Shown here in pieces: positions 44,699 through 53,965 of a stretch of 64,000 nucleotides of DNA. This DNA comes from Thiodiazotropha sp037384425 (lineage in GTDB: Bacteria; Pseudomonadota; Gammaproteobacteria; Chromatiales; Chromatiaceae). Each line of letters begins with the position of its first letter. The stretch's first letter is position 1. The translations under genes and the position numbers were made by a program. Below the pieces are notes generated by a model, which saw nothing but the letters and a program-made list of their open reading frames with translations, made no database searches and was not told where the DNA came from. The stretch spans positions 1 through 64,000 of the forward strand of contig JARROA010000022.1 of the NCBI GenBank assembly GCA_037384425.1, given 5' to 3'.

Positions 44699-46416
44699 CA
44701 GACCAACTCGCTCCCGGGTGACAGATACATCTCGTGATGCCCCTTGCCGGCGGCGATCATGGGATAGACGTTCTCCGCCGGATCCACCGCGATGTCCATG
44801 AACACCAGCCGGTCCTTCAGGGAGAAGGCCTCCTGCATGGCACCCTCCAGATCCTGCGGCTTTTCGATGCGCATGCCGACATGGCCGTAGGCCTCTGTCA
44901 GCTTGACGAAGTCCGGGGTCACGCTCATGCCCGACTGGGAGTAGCGGCTTTCGTAGAAGAACTCCTGCCACTGGCGCACCATGCCCATATAGCCGTTGTT
45001 GAGCAGGATGATCTTGATCGGCAGCTCGTACTGCAGGCAGGTAGCCAACTCCTGACTGCACATCTGGATGCTCGACTCGCCGGTGACCACCGCCACTTCC
45101 GCCTTGGGATGGGCCATCTGCACGCCGATCGCGGCCGGCAGGCCGAAGCCCATGGTGCCGAGACCGCCGGAATTGATCCAGCGCCGCGGTTTGTCGAAAC
45201 GGTAGAACTGGGCGGCGAACATCTGGTGCTGACCCACGTCGGAGGTGACGTAGGCGTCACCCTTGGTGACTTTGTGCAGGACCTCCACCGCATACTGGGG
45301 CTTGATCAGCTTGCTCTTGTGGTCATACTTCAGGCAGTCCATGGAGCGCCACTTGTCGATCTGTTCCCACCACTTTTTCAGGGCCTGCTGCTTCGGCTGC
45401 TTGTCGCTCTCGTTGACCACCTTCAGCATGTCGCGCAGAACCTGCCGCACCGGACCGACGATGGGCACGTCGACGCGCACGTTCTTGGAGATCGACGAGG
45501 GATCGATGTCCACATGGATGATGGTGGCGTTGGGGCAGAACTGCTTGACGTGGCCGGTAACCCGGTCGTCGAAGCGGGCACCGACGGCGATCAGTACATC
45601 GGTCTCGTGCATCGCCATGTTGGCTTCGTAGGTGCCGTGCATGCCGAGCATACCGAGAAAGTTCTTGCCGCTGCCCGGATAGGCACCGAGGCCCATCAGG
45701 GTCTGGGTGATGGGAAAGTTGAGGGTATCGACCAGATCGGTGAGCAGCTTGCCTGCGTCGTCAAGCACCACGCCACCGCCGGTGTAGAAGACCGGACGCT
45801 CGGCCTCCATCATGATCTTGACCGCCTTCTTGATCTGCCCCAGATGGCCCTTGGCCACCGGGTTGTAGGAGCGCATATTGACCTTGGACGGATAGTGGTA
45901 GGGGATCTTGACGCCGGGATCGGTGATGTCCTTCGGGATGTCGATCACCACCGGACCGGGGCGGCCGGTGGTGGCGATGTAGAAGGCTTTCTTGATCGTC
46001 TCGGCCAGATCCTCCAGCCGCTTGACCAGGAAGTTGTGCTTCACGCAGGGACGTGTGATGCCGACGGTGTCGACCTCCTGGAAGGCGTCGCTGCCGATTA
46101 CCGGGGTGGGCACCTGGCCGGTCAGCACCACCATGGGTATGGAGTCCATGTAGGCGGTGGCGATGCCGGTGACCGCGTTGGTCGCGCCGGGACCCGAGGT
46201 CACCAGCACCACACCCGGCTTGCCAGTCGCCCGTGCGTAGCCGTCCGCCGCATGGGCGGCCGCCTGCTCGTGGCGAACCAGGATATGCTTCACGTCCTTC
46301 TGCTTGAAGATGGCGTCGTAGATATGCAGTACGGCCCCGCCCGGGTAACCGAACACGTGCTCCACACCCTCGTCTTTCAAGCACTGAACGATGATCTCGC
46401 CACCGCTGAGTTCCAC
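44698..46416 (-). CDS. ilvB: Acetolactate synthase large subunit IlvB/IlvI
   Basis: 572 residues from GTG 46416, with GGAGG 8 nt upstream; a longer frame to TTG 46455 lacks a comparable site. ThDP-enzyme motifs: EHVFGYPGGAVLHIYDAI, VRHEQAAAHAADGYARATGKPG, SGPGATN, and the ThDP-binding GDASIQMC-type GESSIQMCSQELATC. Note GES rather than GD at the metal site start. It makes acetolactate from pyruvate, the first step to valine and leucine. Confidence 0.93.
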   Translation of the reverse strand: MELSGGEIIVQCLKDEGVEHVFGYPGGAVLHIYDAIFKQKDVKHILVRHEQAAAHAADGYARATGKPGVVLVTSGPGATNAVTGIATAYMDSIPMVVLTGQVPTPVIGSDAFQEVDTVGITRPCVKHNFLVKRLEDLAETIKKAFYIATTGRPGPVVIDIPKDITDPGVKIPYHYPSKVNMRSYNPVAKGHLGQIKKAVKIMMEAERPVFYTGGGVVLDDAGKLLTDLVDTLNFPITQTLMGLGAYPGSGKNFLGMLGMHGTYEANMAMHETDVLIAVGARFDDRVTGHVKQFCPNATIIHVDIDPSSISKNVRVDVPIVGPVRQVLRDMLKVVNESDKQPKQQALKKWWEQIDKWRSMDCLKYDHKSKLIKPQYAVEVLHKVTKGDAYVTSDVGQHQMFAAQFYRFDKPRRWINSGGLGTMGFGLPAAIGVQMAHPKAEVAVVTGESSIQMCSQELATCLQYELPIKIILLNNGYMGMVRQWQEFFYESRYSQSGMSVTPDFVKLTEAYGHVGMRIEKPQDLEGAMQEAFSLKDRLVFMDIAVDPAENVYPMIAAGKGHHEMYLSPGSELV

Positions 46417-46476
46417 GTCTGATGCCTCCAATCGGACCGACGACAGATCGGCCAAAAATCAAAATAGGAACAGCGC

Positions 46477-46505
46477 AAAATACTAATATTGCTTATATCG
46501 GTCAA
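46477..46505 (-). promoter_or_regulatory. Sigma-70-type promoter of ilvBN
   Basis: Read on the minus strand: TTGACC (46505-46500), 17-bp spacer, TATTTT (46482-46477). Placed about 60 nt before the GTG of ilvB. Confidence 0.55.
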
Positions 46506-46765
46506 GCGCTTATGAGCTATCGAGGCAAAGATTTTACGTTCCTGGATCATTTTTGCCAGCTGGCAGGGCGGCAACCGGCAGTCGATGCCGCACGGCGTGC
46601 TCCAGGAACGGGAGTCAAAGGAGAACATCGAAGCGGCAGGGGAGAGGGGGCCTCACAGTGGCGCATTTCACACTTCGACACATCTCAACGGCATCAATTT
46701 GATATTCATCGCACATGTCCCATAATGAAACCGCAGTTCAAGCCCTACCCGGAAAGGATCTCAAT

Positions 46766-47209
46766 GTGAAGAATCTCCTGCTCGCCTGCCTGCTGATACT
46801 CGGCCCCCAGCCGCTGCTGGCCGAGACCTATAAATGGGTCAACGAAGAGGGTGTAGTGACCTACTCTCAGACGCCGCCCCCAAGCGGCGAGGCGGAGCGG
46901 GTCAAGCTGCGCGAAACCACACCGAGTGGCAGCCAGAGTTCGCAAACCAAGCTCAACAAACTGCGCCAGCAAATGGCCGACAGCGCGGAGGACAGGGAGC
47001 TGGAAAAGCAGGAGCAGGAAAAGGCGGACAAAGAGAAGAAAGTGAAACAGCAGAACTGCCAGTCCGCCCGCGACAACCTGCGAAAATTGGAGGGGCTGGG
47101 CAATCGACTCTATAAAATGGAGGGCGAATATCGCCGCCTGAGCGAAGAGGAGCGCCAGCGTCTCATGCAACAGGAACAGGAACACATCAAGGCCAACTGC
47201 GGGAAATGA
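46766..47209 (+). CDS. DUF4124-domain exported protein
   Basis: 147 residues from GTG 46766, with AAGGA 7 nt upstream; signal peptide KNLLLACLLILGPQPLLA. The DUF4124 start ETYKWVNEEGVVTYSQTPPP is followed by a long charged coiled coil (Glu/Lys/Gln). Function unknown; it is probably periplasmic. The 350 bp before it (46417-46765) hold the ilvB promoter and nothing else recognised. Confidence 0.78.
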   Translation: MKNLLLACLLILGPQPLLAETYKWVNEEGVVTYSQTPPPSGEAERVKLRETTPSGSQSSQTKLNKLRQQMADSAEDRELEKQEQEKADKEKKVKQQNCQSARDNLRKLEGLGNRLYKMEGEYRRLSEEERQRLMQQEQEHIKANCGK

Positions 47210-47212
47210 TCC

Positions 47213-47557
47213 ATGCCTCTACTCACCATCACCAGCAATCAAAAGCGGGACGATGCACTCATCGGGGAACTGATCGAGAAGGCCTCCGAAACCGTGGCCG
47301 CCATGCTCGGCAAGCCGGAGCGCTACGTCATGGTGAGCTTCAATCACAATCCGCAGATGCGCTTCGCGGGTAGCGCTGAACCACTCGCCTATCTGGAGCT
47401 GAAGAGTATCGGCTTGCCGGCCGAACGGACCGCGGAGTTTTCCCAGATTCTCTGCGACACCGTTTCACAGCAACTGCAGATCCCGGCCGACCGGATCTAC
47501 ATCGAATTCAGCGACGCACAACGCCACCTTTGGGGATGGAACGGCTCGACCTTTTGA
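47213..47557 (+). CDS. Phenylpyruvate tautomerase / MIF-family protein
   Basis: 114 residues. Pro-1 after the start Met (MPLLTI) as in tautomerases, and the MIF segments GKPERYVMVSF and SDAQRHLWGWNGSTF. The terminal Pro acts as the catalytic base in the family. Follows the DUF4124 gene by 3 bp. Confidence 0.85.
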   Translation: MPLLTITSNQKRDDALIGELIEKASETVAAMLGKPERYVMVSFNHNPQMRFAGSAEPLAYLELKSIGLPAERTAEFSQILCDTVSQQLQIPADRIYIEFSDAQRHLWGWNGSTF

Positions 47558-48158
47558 ATCGTTAGGGTCGCAGTACAGCGGCCGGAGTGACGACCTTGTA
47601 CCTCGCCGTTCGATCCGCTGTTCACGCTTTTCCAGCAGACAGGACCGGCCGCTCGATCGGATTTCCACTTCATCAATAGACACATTTCTGAAACCGTGAA
47701 AACGGCTCTGGATCCGGCATCAAAGCGAATCCGGGCTCAACTTCCCAGGCGGGGATTCATCGCAATTCCGAATTGGGCCTTCCTCCCCAACCCCCCATAC
47801 TTTGATTGACTTTTATCAATAGCAACAAACACTTACAGTTCGTGTTGTTTTTGCGATGCATCAATGACCTTGATCTAACCTGCTCCCTATAGTCCCTCCA
47901 GACAGCGTCTGCAACCTCGTCTCCGCGGGCTGCCGATCGCCTGTCTCGCCGGCTGTGTGTCGAGTGTTTGAAGCGGTTTGCTGTATTTATCTCGCTGCGG
48001 CAGACCCCCCTTTCCTTCGAGGCAAGACACACAGCCGGCACCCCATCATTGCCGAGGCGCTGCTGTATGACTATGAATTTTCAGCCTTTCGTCGACTGGC
48101 ATGATGCGTGCAACAACGTTCCGTTGCAACGCTTGCGCAATAACCTAGGAGACATCAC
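47558..48158 (+). promoter_or_regulatory. cyd promoter/leader region with FNR-like box and inverted repeat
   Basis: 601 bp without a gene. TTGAC-TTTT-ATCAA (47806-47819) matches the FNR consensus in nine of ten half-site bases. A possible -10 TATAGT lies at 47888-47893. A 14-bp inverted repeat GCCGGCTGTGTGTC (47948-47961) / GACACACAGCCGGC (48026-48039) would form a hairpin in the leader. A Shine-Dalgarno AGGAG sits before the cydA ATG. Confidence 0.55.
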
Positions 48159-49665
48159 ATGTTAGACCCGACAATGATAGAACTGTCGCGTTGGCAATTC
48201 GCCGCCACGGCGCTCTATCACTTTATTTTCGTCCCCCTCACCCTCGGCATGACCTGGATACTGGTCATCATGGAGTCGGTTTACGTCATGACCGGCAAGG
48301 AGATCTACCGTGACATGACCAAGTTCTGGGGTAAGTTGTTCGGTATCAACTTCGCCCTCGGTGTGACCACCGGACTCACCATGGAGTTCCAGTTCGGCAC
48401 CAATTGGTCCTACTACTCTCATTATGTGGGGGATGTCTTCGGTGCGCCGCTCGCGATCGAGGGGCTGATGGCGTTCTTCCTTGAATCCACGTTCATCGGC
48501 ATGTTCTTCCTTGGTTGGGAACGTTTGAGCAAACGTCAGCATCTGTTGGTGACCTTCCTTACCGCGCTCGGCACCAACCTCTCCGCACTCTGGATCCTGG
48601 TGGCCAACGGCTGGATGCAGAACCCGGTCGGTTCGGAGTTCAGCTACGAGACCATGCGCATGGAGATGACCAGCTTCGTTGATCTTGTATTGAATCCGGT
48701 CGCTCAGGTCAAGTTCATTCACACGGCAGCCGCCGGCTATGTGACCGGCTCCATGTTTGTACTGGGCATTGCTTCATACTACCTGCTCAAGGGACGCGAT
48801 ACGGCCTTCGCCAAACGCTCCATCTCGGTCGCCGCCGGTTTCGGTCTCGCCTCCATCCTTTCGGTCATCGTCCTGGGCGACGAGGCAGGCTACGAACTGG
48901 GCGACGTACAGAAATCCAAACTCGCCGCCATCGAGGCCGAGTGGGAGACCCAGGAGCCCGATCAAAATCCCCTACGCGCTGGGACTCATCGCCACCCGTT
49001 CCACCACTGAAGAGGTGAAAGGTCTGAAAGAGATCATGCACGAGAACGAGGGGCGGATCCGTTCCGGCATGGTCGCCTACGAGTACCTGCAGCGCCTGCG
49101 CAACGGCGCGGACACCGAGGGCAACCGCGCCATGTTCGAGGAGCACAAGGCGGACCTGGGCTACGGCCTGCTGCTGAAGGCCTACACCGAAGATGTGGCC
49201 AACGCCACAGACGAGCAGATCGCTCTGGCGGTGAAGAACAGCATCCCCCATGTGGCCCCCCTGTTCTGGAGCTTCCGCATCATGGTCGCTGCCGGTTTCA
49301 CCATGCTCTTCATTCTCAGCGCCGCGTTCTATTACAACGCCCGCCGCGTGATCGAGCAGAAACGCTGGCTGCTGCGTCTGGCGCTCTACGCCATTCCACT
49401 GCCCTGGATCGCCTGCGAAACCGGTTGGTTCGTGGCCGAGTTCGGTCGCCAACCCTGGGCCATCGGCGAGGTGCTACCGACCTTCCTGGCCACTTCGACC
49501 CTGACGCCGGGCGACCTGATCTTCAGTCTTTCCGGTTTCATCGGCTTCTACACCTTCCTGCTGGTGATCGAGCTCTGGCTGATGTTCCACTTCGCGCGCA
49601 AGGGACCCAGTTCACTGGGCACCGGTCGCTACCACCTGGAAAACAACGCCAGCGCAACCGCATGA
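48159..49665 (+). pseudogene. cydA: cydA (cytochrome bd oxidase subunit I), frameshifted
   Basis: The first frame (48159-about 48960) carries the N-terminal two-thirds: LSRWQFAATALYHFIFVPLTLGM, the haem-binding helices, and SKLAAIEAEWETQ. It then runs out of register. The rest (IKIPYALGLIATRSTTEEV..., EQKRWLLRLALYAIPLPWIACETGWFVAEFGRQPWAIGEVL) is in the next frame to 49665. About 20 residues (TLFGIPDQ-type segment) are missing at the joint, and the length is not a multiple of 3. This is the quinol-binding Q loop. Either the gene is dead or the sequence has an assembly error; the rest shows no decay, cydB and cydX are intact. Confidence 0.85.
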
Positions 49666-49677
49666 CGGAGAAACGAC

Positions 49678-50817
49678 ATGATTATCGATTATGAAATTCT
49701 GAAACTCATATGGTGGCTCTTCGTCGGCGTGTTGCTGATCGGCTTCGCCATCACCGACGGTATGGACATGGGCGTCGGAAATCTGCTGCCCTTCGTCGGC
49801 AAGACCGATGACGAACGCCGCCTGATGATCAACACCGTGGGACCCCACTGGGACGGCAACCAAGTCTGGCTGATCACCGCCGGCGGTGCCATCTTCGCCG
49901 CCTGGCCGATGGTCTATGCAGCCGCTTTCTCCGGCTTCTACATCGCCATGCTGCTGGTGCTTTTCGCGCTGTTCTTCCGCCCGGTCGGTTTCGACTACCG
50001 CAGCAAGTTGGGCGACGCGCGCTGGCGCAACGCCTGGGATTGGGGCCTGTTCGTCGGCGGCGCCGTACCCTCGCTGGTCTTCGGCGTGGCCTTCGGCAAT
50101 CTGCTGCTGGGCGTGCCCTTCCACCTGGACTCCCTGCTGCGCCCCTACTACACCGGCTCCTTCTTCGCCCTGCTCAACCCCTTTGCGCTGCTGGCCGGGG
50201 TGGTGAGCTTCTCGCTGTTGACCATGCACGGTGGCATCTGGATCCAGATGCGTACCTCCGGCGTGATCACCGAACGGGTCAAGGGCTGGATCCAGTGGAC
50301 CGGCATCGCCGCCATGGCCGCCTTCGCCCTGGCCGGCATCTGGTTGGTGATGGGCATCGACGGCCTCAAGATCGTTACCCAACCGGCCCTTGACGCCCTG
50401 CCCAACCCACTGGCGAAAACGGTGGAGGTCATGCCCGGCGCCTGGCTCGCCAACTATAAGCAATACCCACTCACCATGGCCTTTCCCGCCCTCGGTTTCA
50501 TCGGCGTGATCCTGACCATCATGATGTCGCGGGCCGACCGTCCCGGTTGGGGATTTTTTACCAGTTCGTTGGCGATCACCGGCGTCATCATGACTGCGGG
50601 CGTCTCTCTGTTCCCCTTCATCATGCCTTCGAGCACCGATCTGGGTAGCAGCCTGACGATTTGGGACGCACCGTCCAGCCATCTGACCCTGACCGTCATG
50701 TTCTGGGCGGTGGTGATCTTCCTGCCCATCGTCATCAGCTACACGGTATGGAACTACCGCAAGATGTGGGGCCGGCTCTCCATCGAGGAGATGCAGGAAA
50801 GAACCTCCGCCTACTGA
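49678..50817 (+). CDS. cydB: Cytochrome bd ubiquinol oxidase subunit II CydB
   Basis: 379 residues, eight or nine membrane helices. Family start LIWWLFVGVLLIGFAITDGMDMGVG, then VGPHWDGNQVWLITAGGAIFAAWP, and the C-terminal SSLTIWDAPSS segment. It pairs with CydA in quinol oxidation and oxygen reduction. Follows cydA by 12 bp, is intact, and precedes cydX. Confidence 0.95.
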   Translation: MIIDYEILKLIWWLFVGVLLIGFAITDGMDMGVGNLLPFVGKTDDERRLMINTVGPHWDGNQVWLITAGGAIFAAWPMVYAAAFSGFYIAMLLVLFALFFRPVGFDYRSKLGDARWRNAWDWGLFVGGAVPSLVFGVAFGNLLLGVPFHLDSLLRPYYTGSFFALLNPFALLAGVVSFSLLTMHGGIWIQMRTSGVITERVKGWIQWTGIAAMAAFALAGIWLVMGIDGLKIVTQPALDALPNPLAKTVEVMPGAWLANYKQYPLTMAFPALGFIGVILTIMMSRADRPGWGFFTSSLAITGVIMTAGVSLFPFIMPSSTDLGSSLTIWDAPSSHLTLTVMFWAVVIFLPIVISYTVWNYRKMWGRLSIEEMQERTSAY

Positions 50818-50838
50818 CCGAACAAAGAGGAACACAAC

Positions 50839-50937
50839 ATGTGGTATTTCACCTGGATACTGGGCGTCCTGCTGGCGCTCGCATTGGGAATTATCAATGT
50901 CATGTGGTACGAGGCCGAGTACCCTGACGAAGAGTAG
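50839..50937 (+). CDS. cydX: Cytochrome bd small subunit CydX
   Basis: 32 residues: MWYFTWILGVLLALAL start, one membrane helix, and a YEAEYPDEE end. Typical CydX length and layout, immediately behind cydB, with AGAGG upstream. It stabilises the bd complex. Confidence 0.92.
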   Translation: MWYFTWILGVLLALALGIINVMWYEAEYPDEE

Positions 50938-50961
50938 GGGGATTTCACTCCCGCGCTGAGA

Positions 50962-50995
50962 GCCACCCCGAATGGAAGTCGGGGTGGCAATTTTG
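50962..50995 (+). terminator. Terminator after cydX
   Basis: Perfect 10-bp hairpin GCCACCCCGA-atggaag-TCGGGGTGGC (50962-50988), followed by AATTTTGG. It separates cydABX from the octaheme cytochrome gene. Confidence 0.8.
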
Positions 50996-51051
50996 GATTG
51001 CGACCGGACAACGTTGTTTATGTGTCACGGTCATTAACCGTCATCACGGAA

Positions 51052-52758
51052 ATGAAGATGCATAAACAACCGTCACTGGGTATCAGACCCGGCATATTGG
51101 CGTGCCTGACTGCCTTACTACTGGGAATTTCAAACCAACTACTGGCTGGCACCGAACACGAATCCGCTGCCGCTCATGTCGATCAAGACATGAACTTCCG
51201 CATTGTCACGGATACCACACCGAGCATCCGGGACGACGGGGAGTCCACTGCCGACCACACCAAATTCGAGGCCCTGCAAGGCCCCTTCGAGAGTGGACCG
51301 GAGGTGACCAAGGCCTGTCTCTCCTGCCACACCGAGGCGGGGCGCCACTTCATGAAATCGATCCACTGGACCTGGGAATACGACAACCCGGCCACGGGAC
51401 AGAAGCTGGGCAAGAAGTATCTGGTCAACACCTTCTGTACCAACGCCCGCGGCAACGAGGGTATGTGCGCCCAGTGCCACGCCGGTTATGGTTGGAAGGA
51501 CGACAGCTTCGATTTCACCAACCAGGACAACATCGACTGTCTGGTCTGCCACGACCGCACCGGCACCTACTACAAGACCCCGCCCACCAAGGGCAACAAG
51601 GCCTGCTCGGTGATGTTCGAGGGCAGACAGCCGATCGAATGGGCCAAGGTGGCCCAGAGTGTCGGCAAGCCGGGACGTGAGAACTGCGGTTCCTGCCACT
51701 TCTACGGCGGTGGTGGTGACGGCGTCAAGCACGGTGATCTCGACTCCTCGCTGAAGTTTCCCGACCACAAGCTCGACGTCCACATGGACGCCGACGGCCC
51801 CAACTTCGCCTGCACCACTTGCCACGTCACCAAACAGCACCTGTGGGCGGGTAGCCGCTACAACGTGATGGCCCATGACACTGGTGGACTGGGCCTCCCG
51901 GGTGAGCGCCGCGACGTGGCCACCTGCGAGTCGTGCCACAGCGAAACTCCCCATGAGAAGGACGAGCTGGTGGGCATCAAGCTCAACGGCCATACCGACA
52001 AAATCGCCTGCCAGACCTGCCACATCCCCACCATCGCCCGCGGCGGCGTAGCCACCAAGGTCGACTGGGACTGGCGTACCGCCGGCAAGACCAAGAACGG
52101 CGAGGGCTACAAGGAGAAGAACTACACCCAGGGCAATGGCGAGCATCGCGCCACCTACAAGTCGATCAAGGGCAGTTTCAAGTACGGTGAAAATCTGGTC
52201 CCCTACTACGCCTGGTTCGACGGCCAGATGCGCTACACCACCATCGACACCCATTTCGATCCCGCCAGCGGTCCGATCGCCGTCAACGGTTTCAAGGGCT
52301 CCCACGACGACGGCACCTCCCGTATCTGGCCCTTCAAGCAGATGCATACGGTGCAGCCCTACGACAAAGGCAACAACACCCTGGTCTACATGCATCTGTG
52401 GGGCGACGACGAGGACGCCTACTGGGGCAACTACGACTTCGGCCGCGCCATCAAGGTCGGCATGCAGAAGAACGGCATCCCCTACAGCGGTGAATACGAC
52501 TTTGTCGAAACCTACTCCTACTGGCCTATCACCCACATGGTGGCACCCAAGGAGGACGTCCTGGCCTGTGCCGAGTGCCACAGCCGCGATGGACGGCTCG
52601 ACGGACTCAAGGGCTTCTACATGCCGGGCCGCGATCACTTCCGCTGGCTCGACATCCTGGGTTATATCGCGTTGGGCGGCGCGCTGATCGGGGTATTGCT
52701 CCATGGCCTGCTGCGCAAGCTCTTCAGCCGGAAAAATTCGCAGAGGACTTCCTCATGA
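51052..52758 (+). CDS. Octaheme tetrathionate-reductase-family cytochrome c
   Basis: 568 residues from ATG 51052; an ATG two codons on (51058) has better spacing from GGA. Signal peptide, then eight CxxCH haem motifs: CLSCH, CAQCH, CLVCH, CGSCH, CTTCH, CESCH, CQTCH and CAECH. One C-terminal membrane helix (about 536-555). The layout is that of OTR proteins, which reduce tetrathionate, nitrite or hydroxylamine in vitro. The true substrate here is not known. It is coupled to the next gene by a 4-bp ATGA overlap. Confidence 0.88.
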   Translation: MKMHKQPSLGIRPGILACLTALLLGISNQLLAGTEHESAAAHVDQDMNFRIVTDTTPSIRDDGESTADHTKFEALQGPFESGPEVTKACLSCHTEAGRHFMKSIHWTWEYDNPATGQKLGKKYLVNTFCTNARGNEGMCAQCHAGYGWKDDSFDFTNQDNIDCLVCHDRTGTYYKTPPTKGNKACSVMFEGRQPIEWAKVAQSVGKPGRENCGSCHFYGGGGDGVKHGDLDSSLKFPDHKLDVHMDADGPNFACTTCHVTKQHLWAGSRYNVMAHDTGGLGLPGERRDVATCESCHSETPHEKDELVGIKLNGHTDKIACQTCHIPTIARGGVATKVDWDWRTAGKTKNGEGYKEKNYTQGNGEHRATYKSIKGSFKYGENLVPYYAWFDGQMRYTTIDTHFDPASGPIAVNGFKGSHDDGTSRIWPFKQMHTVQPYDKGNNTLVYMHLWGDDEDAYWGNYDFGRAIKVGMQKNGIPYSGEYDFVETYSYWPITHMVAPKEDVLACAECHSRDGRLDGLKGFYMPGRDHFRWLDILGYIALGGALIGVLLHGLLRKLFSRKNSQRTSS

Positions 52759-53456
52759 ACAGCCATGCAAAAACCAGAAACGGCAGCACCTTCAAGCAAC
52801 GGGGCGAGAAACACTATGTCATGCTCTACACCCGCTATGAGCGCTTCTGGCACTGGTCCCAGGCCCTGCTGATCTTCACCCTCTTCTATACCGGGTTGGG
52901 TCTGCACGGCCTGCACGACTGGCTCGACTTCCGCACCGCTGTGACCGTTCACACCTTTGCGGCTCTGGCGCTGATCCTGTTATGGATCTTCACCACCTTC
53001 TGGAACTTCACCACCGGCCAGTGGCGACAGTACCTTTTCAAGGAGGGCGTGGTGAAGGTGATCCGCTTCTATGCCTACGGCATCCTGGTGGGCGAACCGC
53101 ACCCTTACAAAAAGGGGCTGCAACGCAAGCAGAACGCCCTGCAGTCGCTGGCCTACATGAGCTTCATGCTGCTGATCGGCCCTGCCCTCTGGTCCTCCGG
53201 CATCGTCTATCTGCTCTACGACCTGTGGAGCGGCTACAGCTGGTCTGGACAGGGCCTGACACTGATCGCTTTCATACACACCGCAGCGGCTTATCTGATG
53301 GGTACCTTCGTGATCATCCATGTCTACATGACCACCACCGGCAAGACACCGACCCATTACATCAAGACCATGATCACCGGCTACGACAACGTCGAACTGA
53401 CCGAGGCGGAGCGGGCCTATATCGAGGAGACCCACGCCATCTCGATGAAGGACTGA
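52755..53456 (+). CDS. Membrane cytochrome b (NapC/Ni-Fe-hydrogenase b-type), partner of octaheme cytochrome
   Basis: 233 residues from ATG 52755. Four membrane helices with His ligands in RFWHWSQALLIFTLFYTGLGLHGLH, TVHTFAALALILLW, FIHTAAAYLMGTFVIIHVY. This matches the cytochrome b561/hydrogenase b-type family. It would pass quinol electrons to the octaheme cytochrome, whose gene it overlaps by 4 bp. Confidence 0.82.
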   Translation: MNSHAKTRNGSTFKQRGEKHYVMLYTRYERFWHWSQALLIFTLFYTGLGLHGLHDWLDFRTAVTVHTFAALALILLWIFTTFWNFTTGQWRQYLFKEGVVKVIRFYAYGILVGEPHPYKKGLQRKQNALQSLAYMSFMLLIGPALWSSGIVYLLYDLWSGYSWSGQGLTLIAFIHTAAAYLMGTFVIIHVYMTTTGKTPTHYIKTMITGYDNVELTEAERAYIEETHAISMKD

Positions 53457-53965
53457 GTCGTGCCGGCTCTTTATAACACAAAGCAGCGCAAAGACCGCGA
53501 AGTATCATAATTCATATCCTTTGCGGCCTTTGCGCATCATGGCGCTCTTTGCGTTACTTGATTACCCACCATGATCAACCATGCTGATGGTGGATTCGAG
53601 AATTGAATAGTGGTTTGAAAAATTTTGAGTTTTAATGATGAGCTTTGAGTTGAGGTGTTCGCCGCGCTCAGGCGTTTCATACCCCTCTCCCTGGCCCTCT
53701 CCCGCATGTGGAGAGGGGACGCATAGATCAAGAACCGAAGCGAACAAACGGCTTGATTCCGCGACCTGACAGGAAGCATTCGTTGAGTTCAAAAAGCACA
53801 TCCCCCCTCCCCATGCGGGAGAGGGCCAGGGAGAGGGGGACCCCATTACCCATGAGCGCAGCGAACACCTCAACTCAACACTCAAAACGGCTATTGGCTA
53901 CTGATTCTTTGGCTGAGTATCGTGGGTAATCAGATTGCGTTATAAATTTTCCGCAGACAGCGCCC
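53457..53965. repeat. MITE-like inverted repeat region before cydD
   Basis: 509 bp without a gene. Arms 53645-53707 and 53811-53878 are inverted copies; the outer 18 bp ttgagttgaggtgttcgc / gcgaacacctcaactcaa are perfect, and both contain ctctccctggccctctccc. A smaller inverted repeat with cgcaaagaccgc and gcggcctttgcg lies at about 53488-53537. Confidence 0.8.

Noticed and set aside
47757..48041. 94-codon minus-strand frame in the cyd leader
   Set aside because: No Shine-Dalgarno, no domain, and it lies over the FNR-like box and hairpin.
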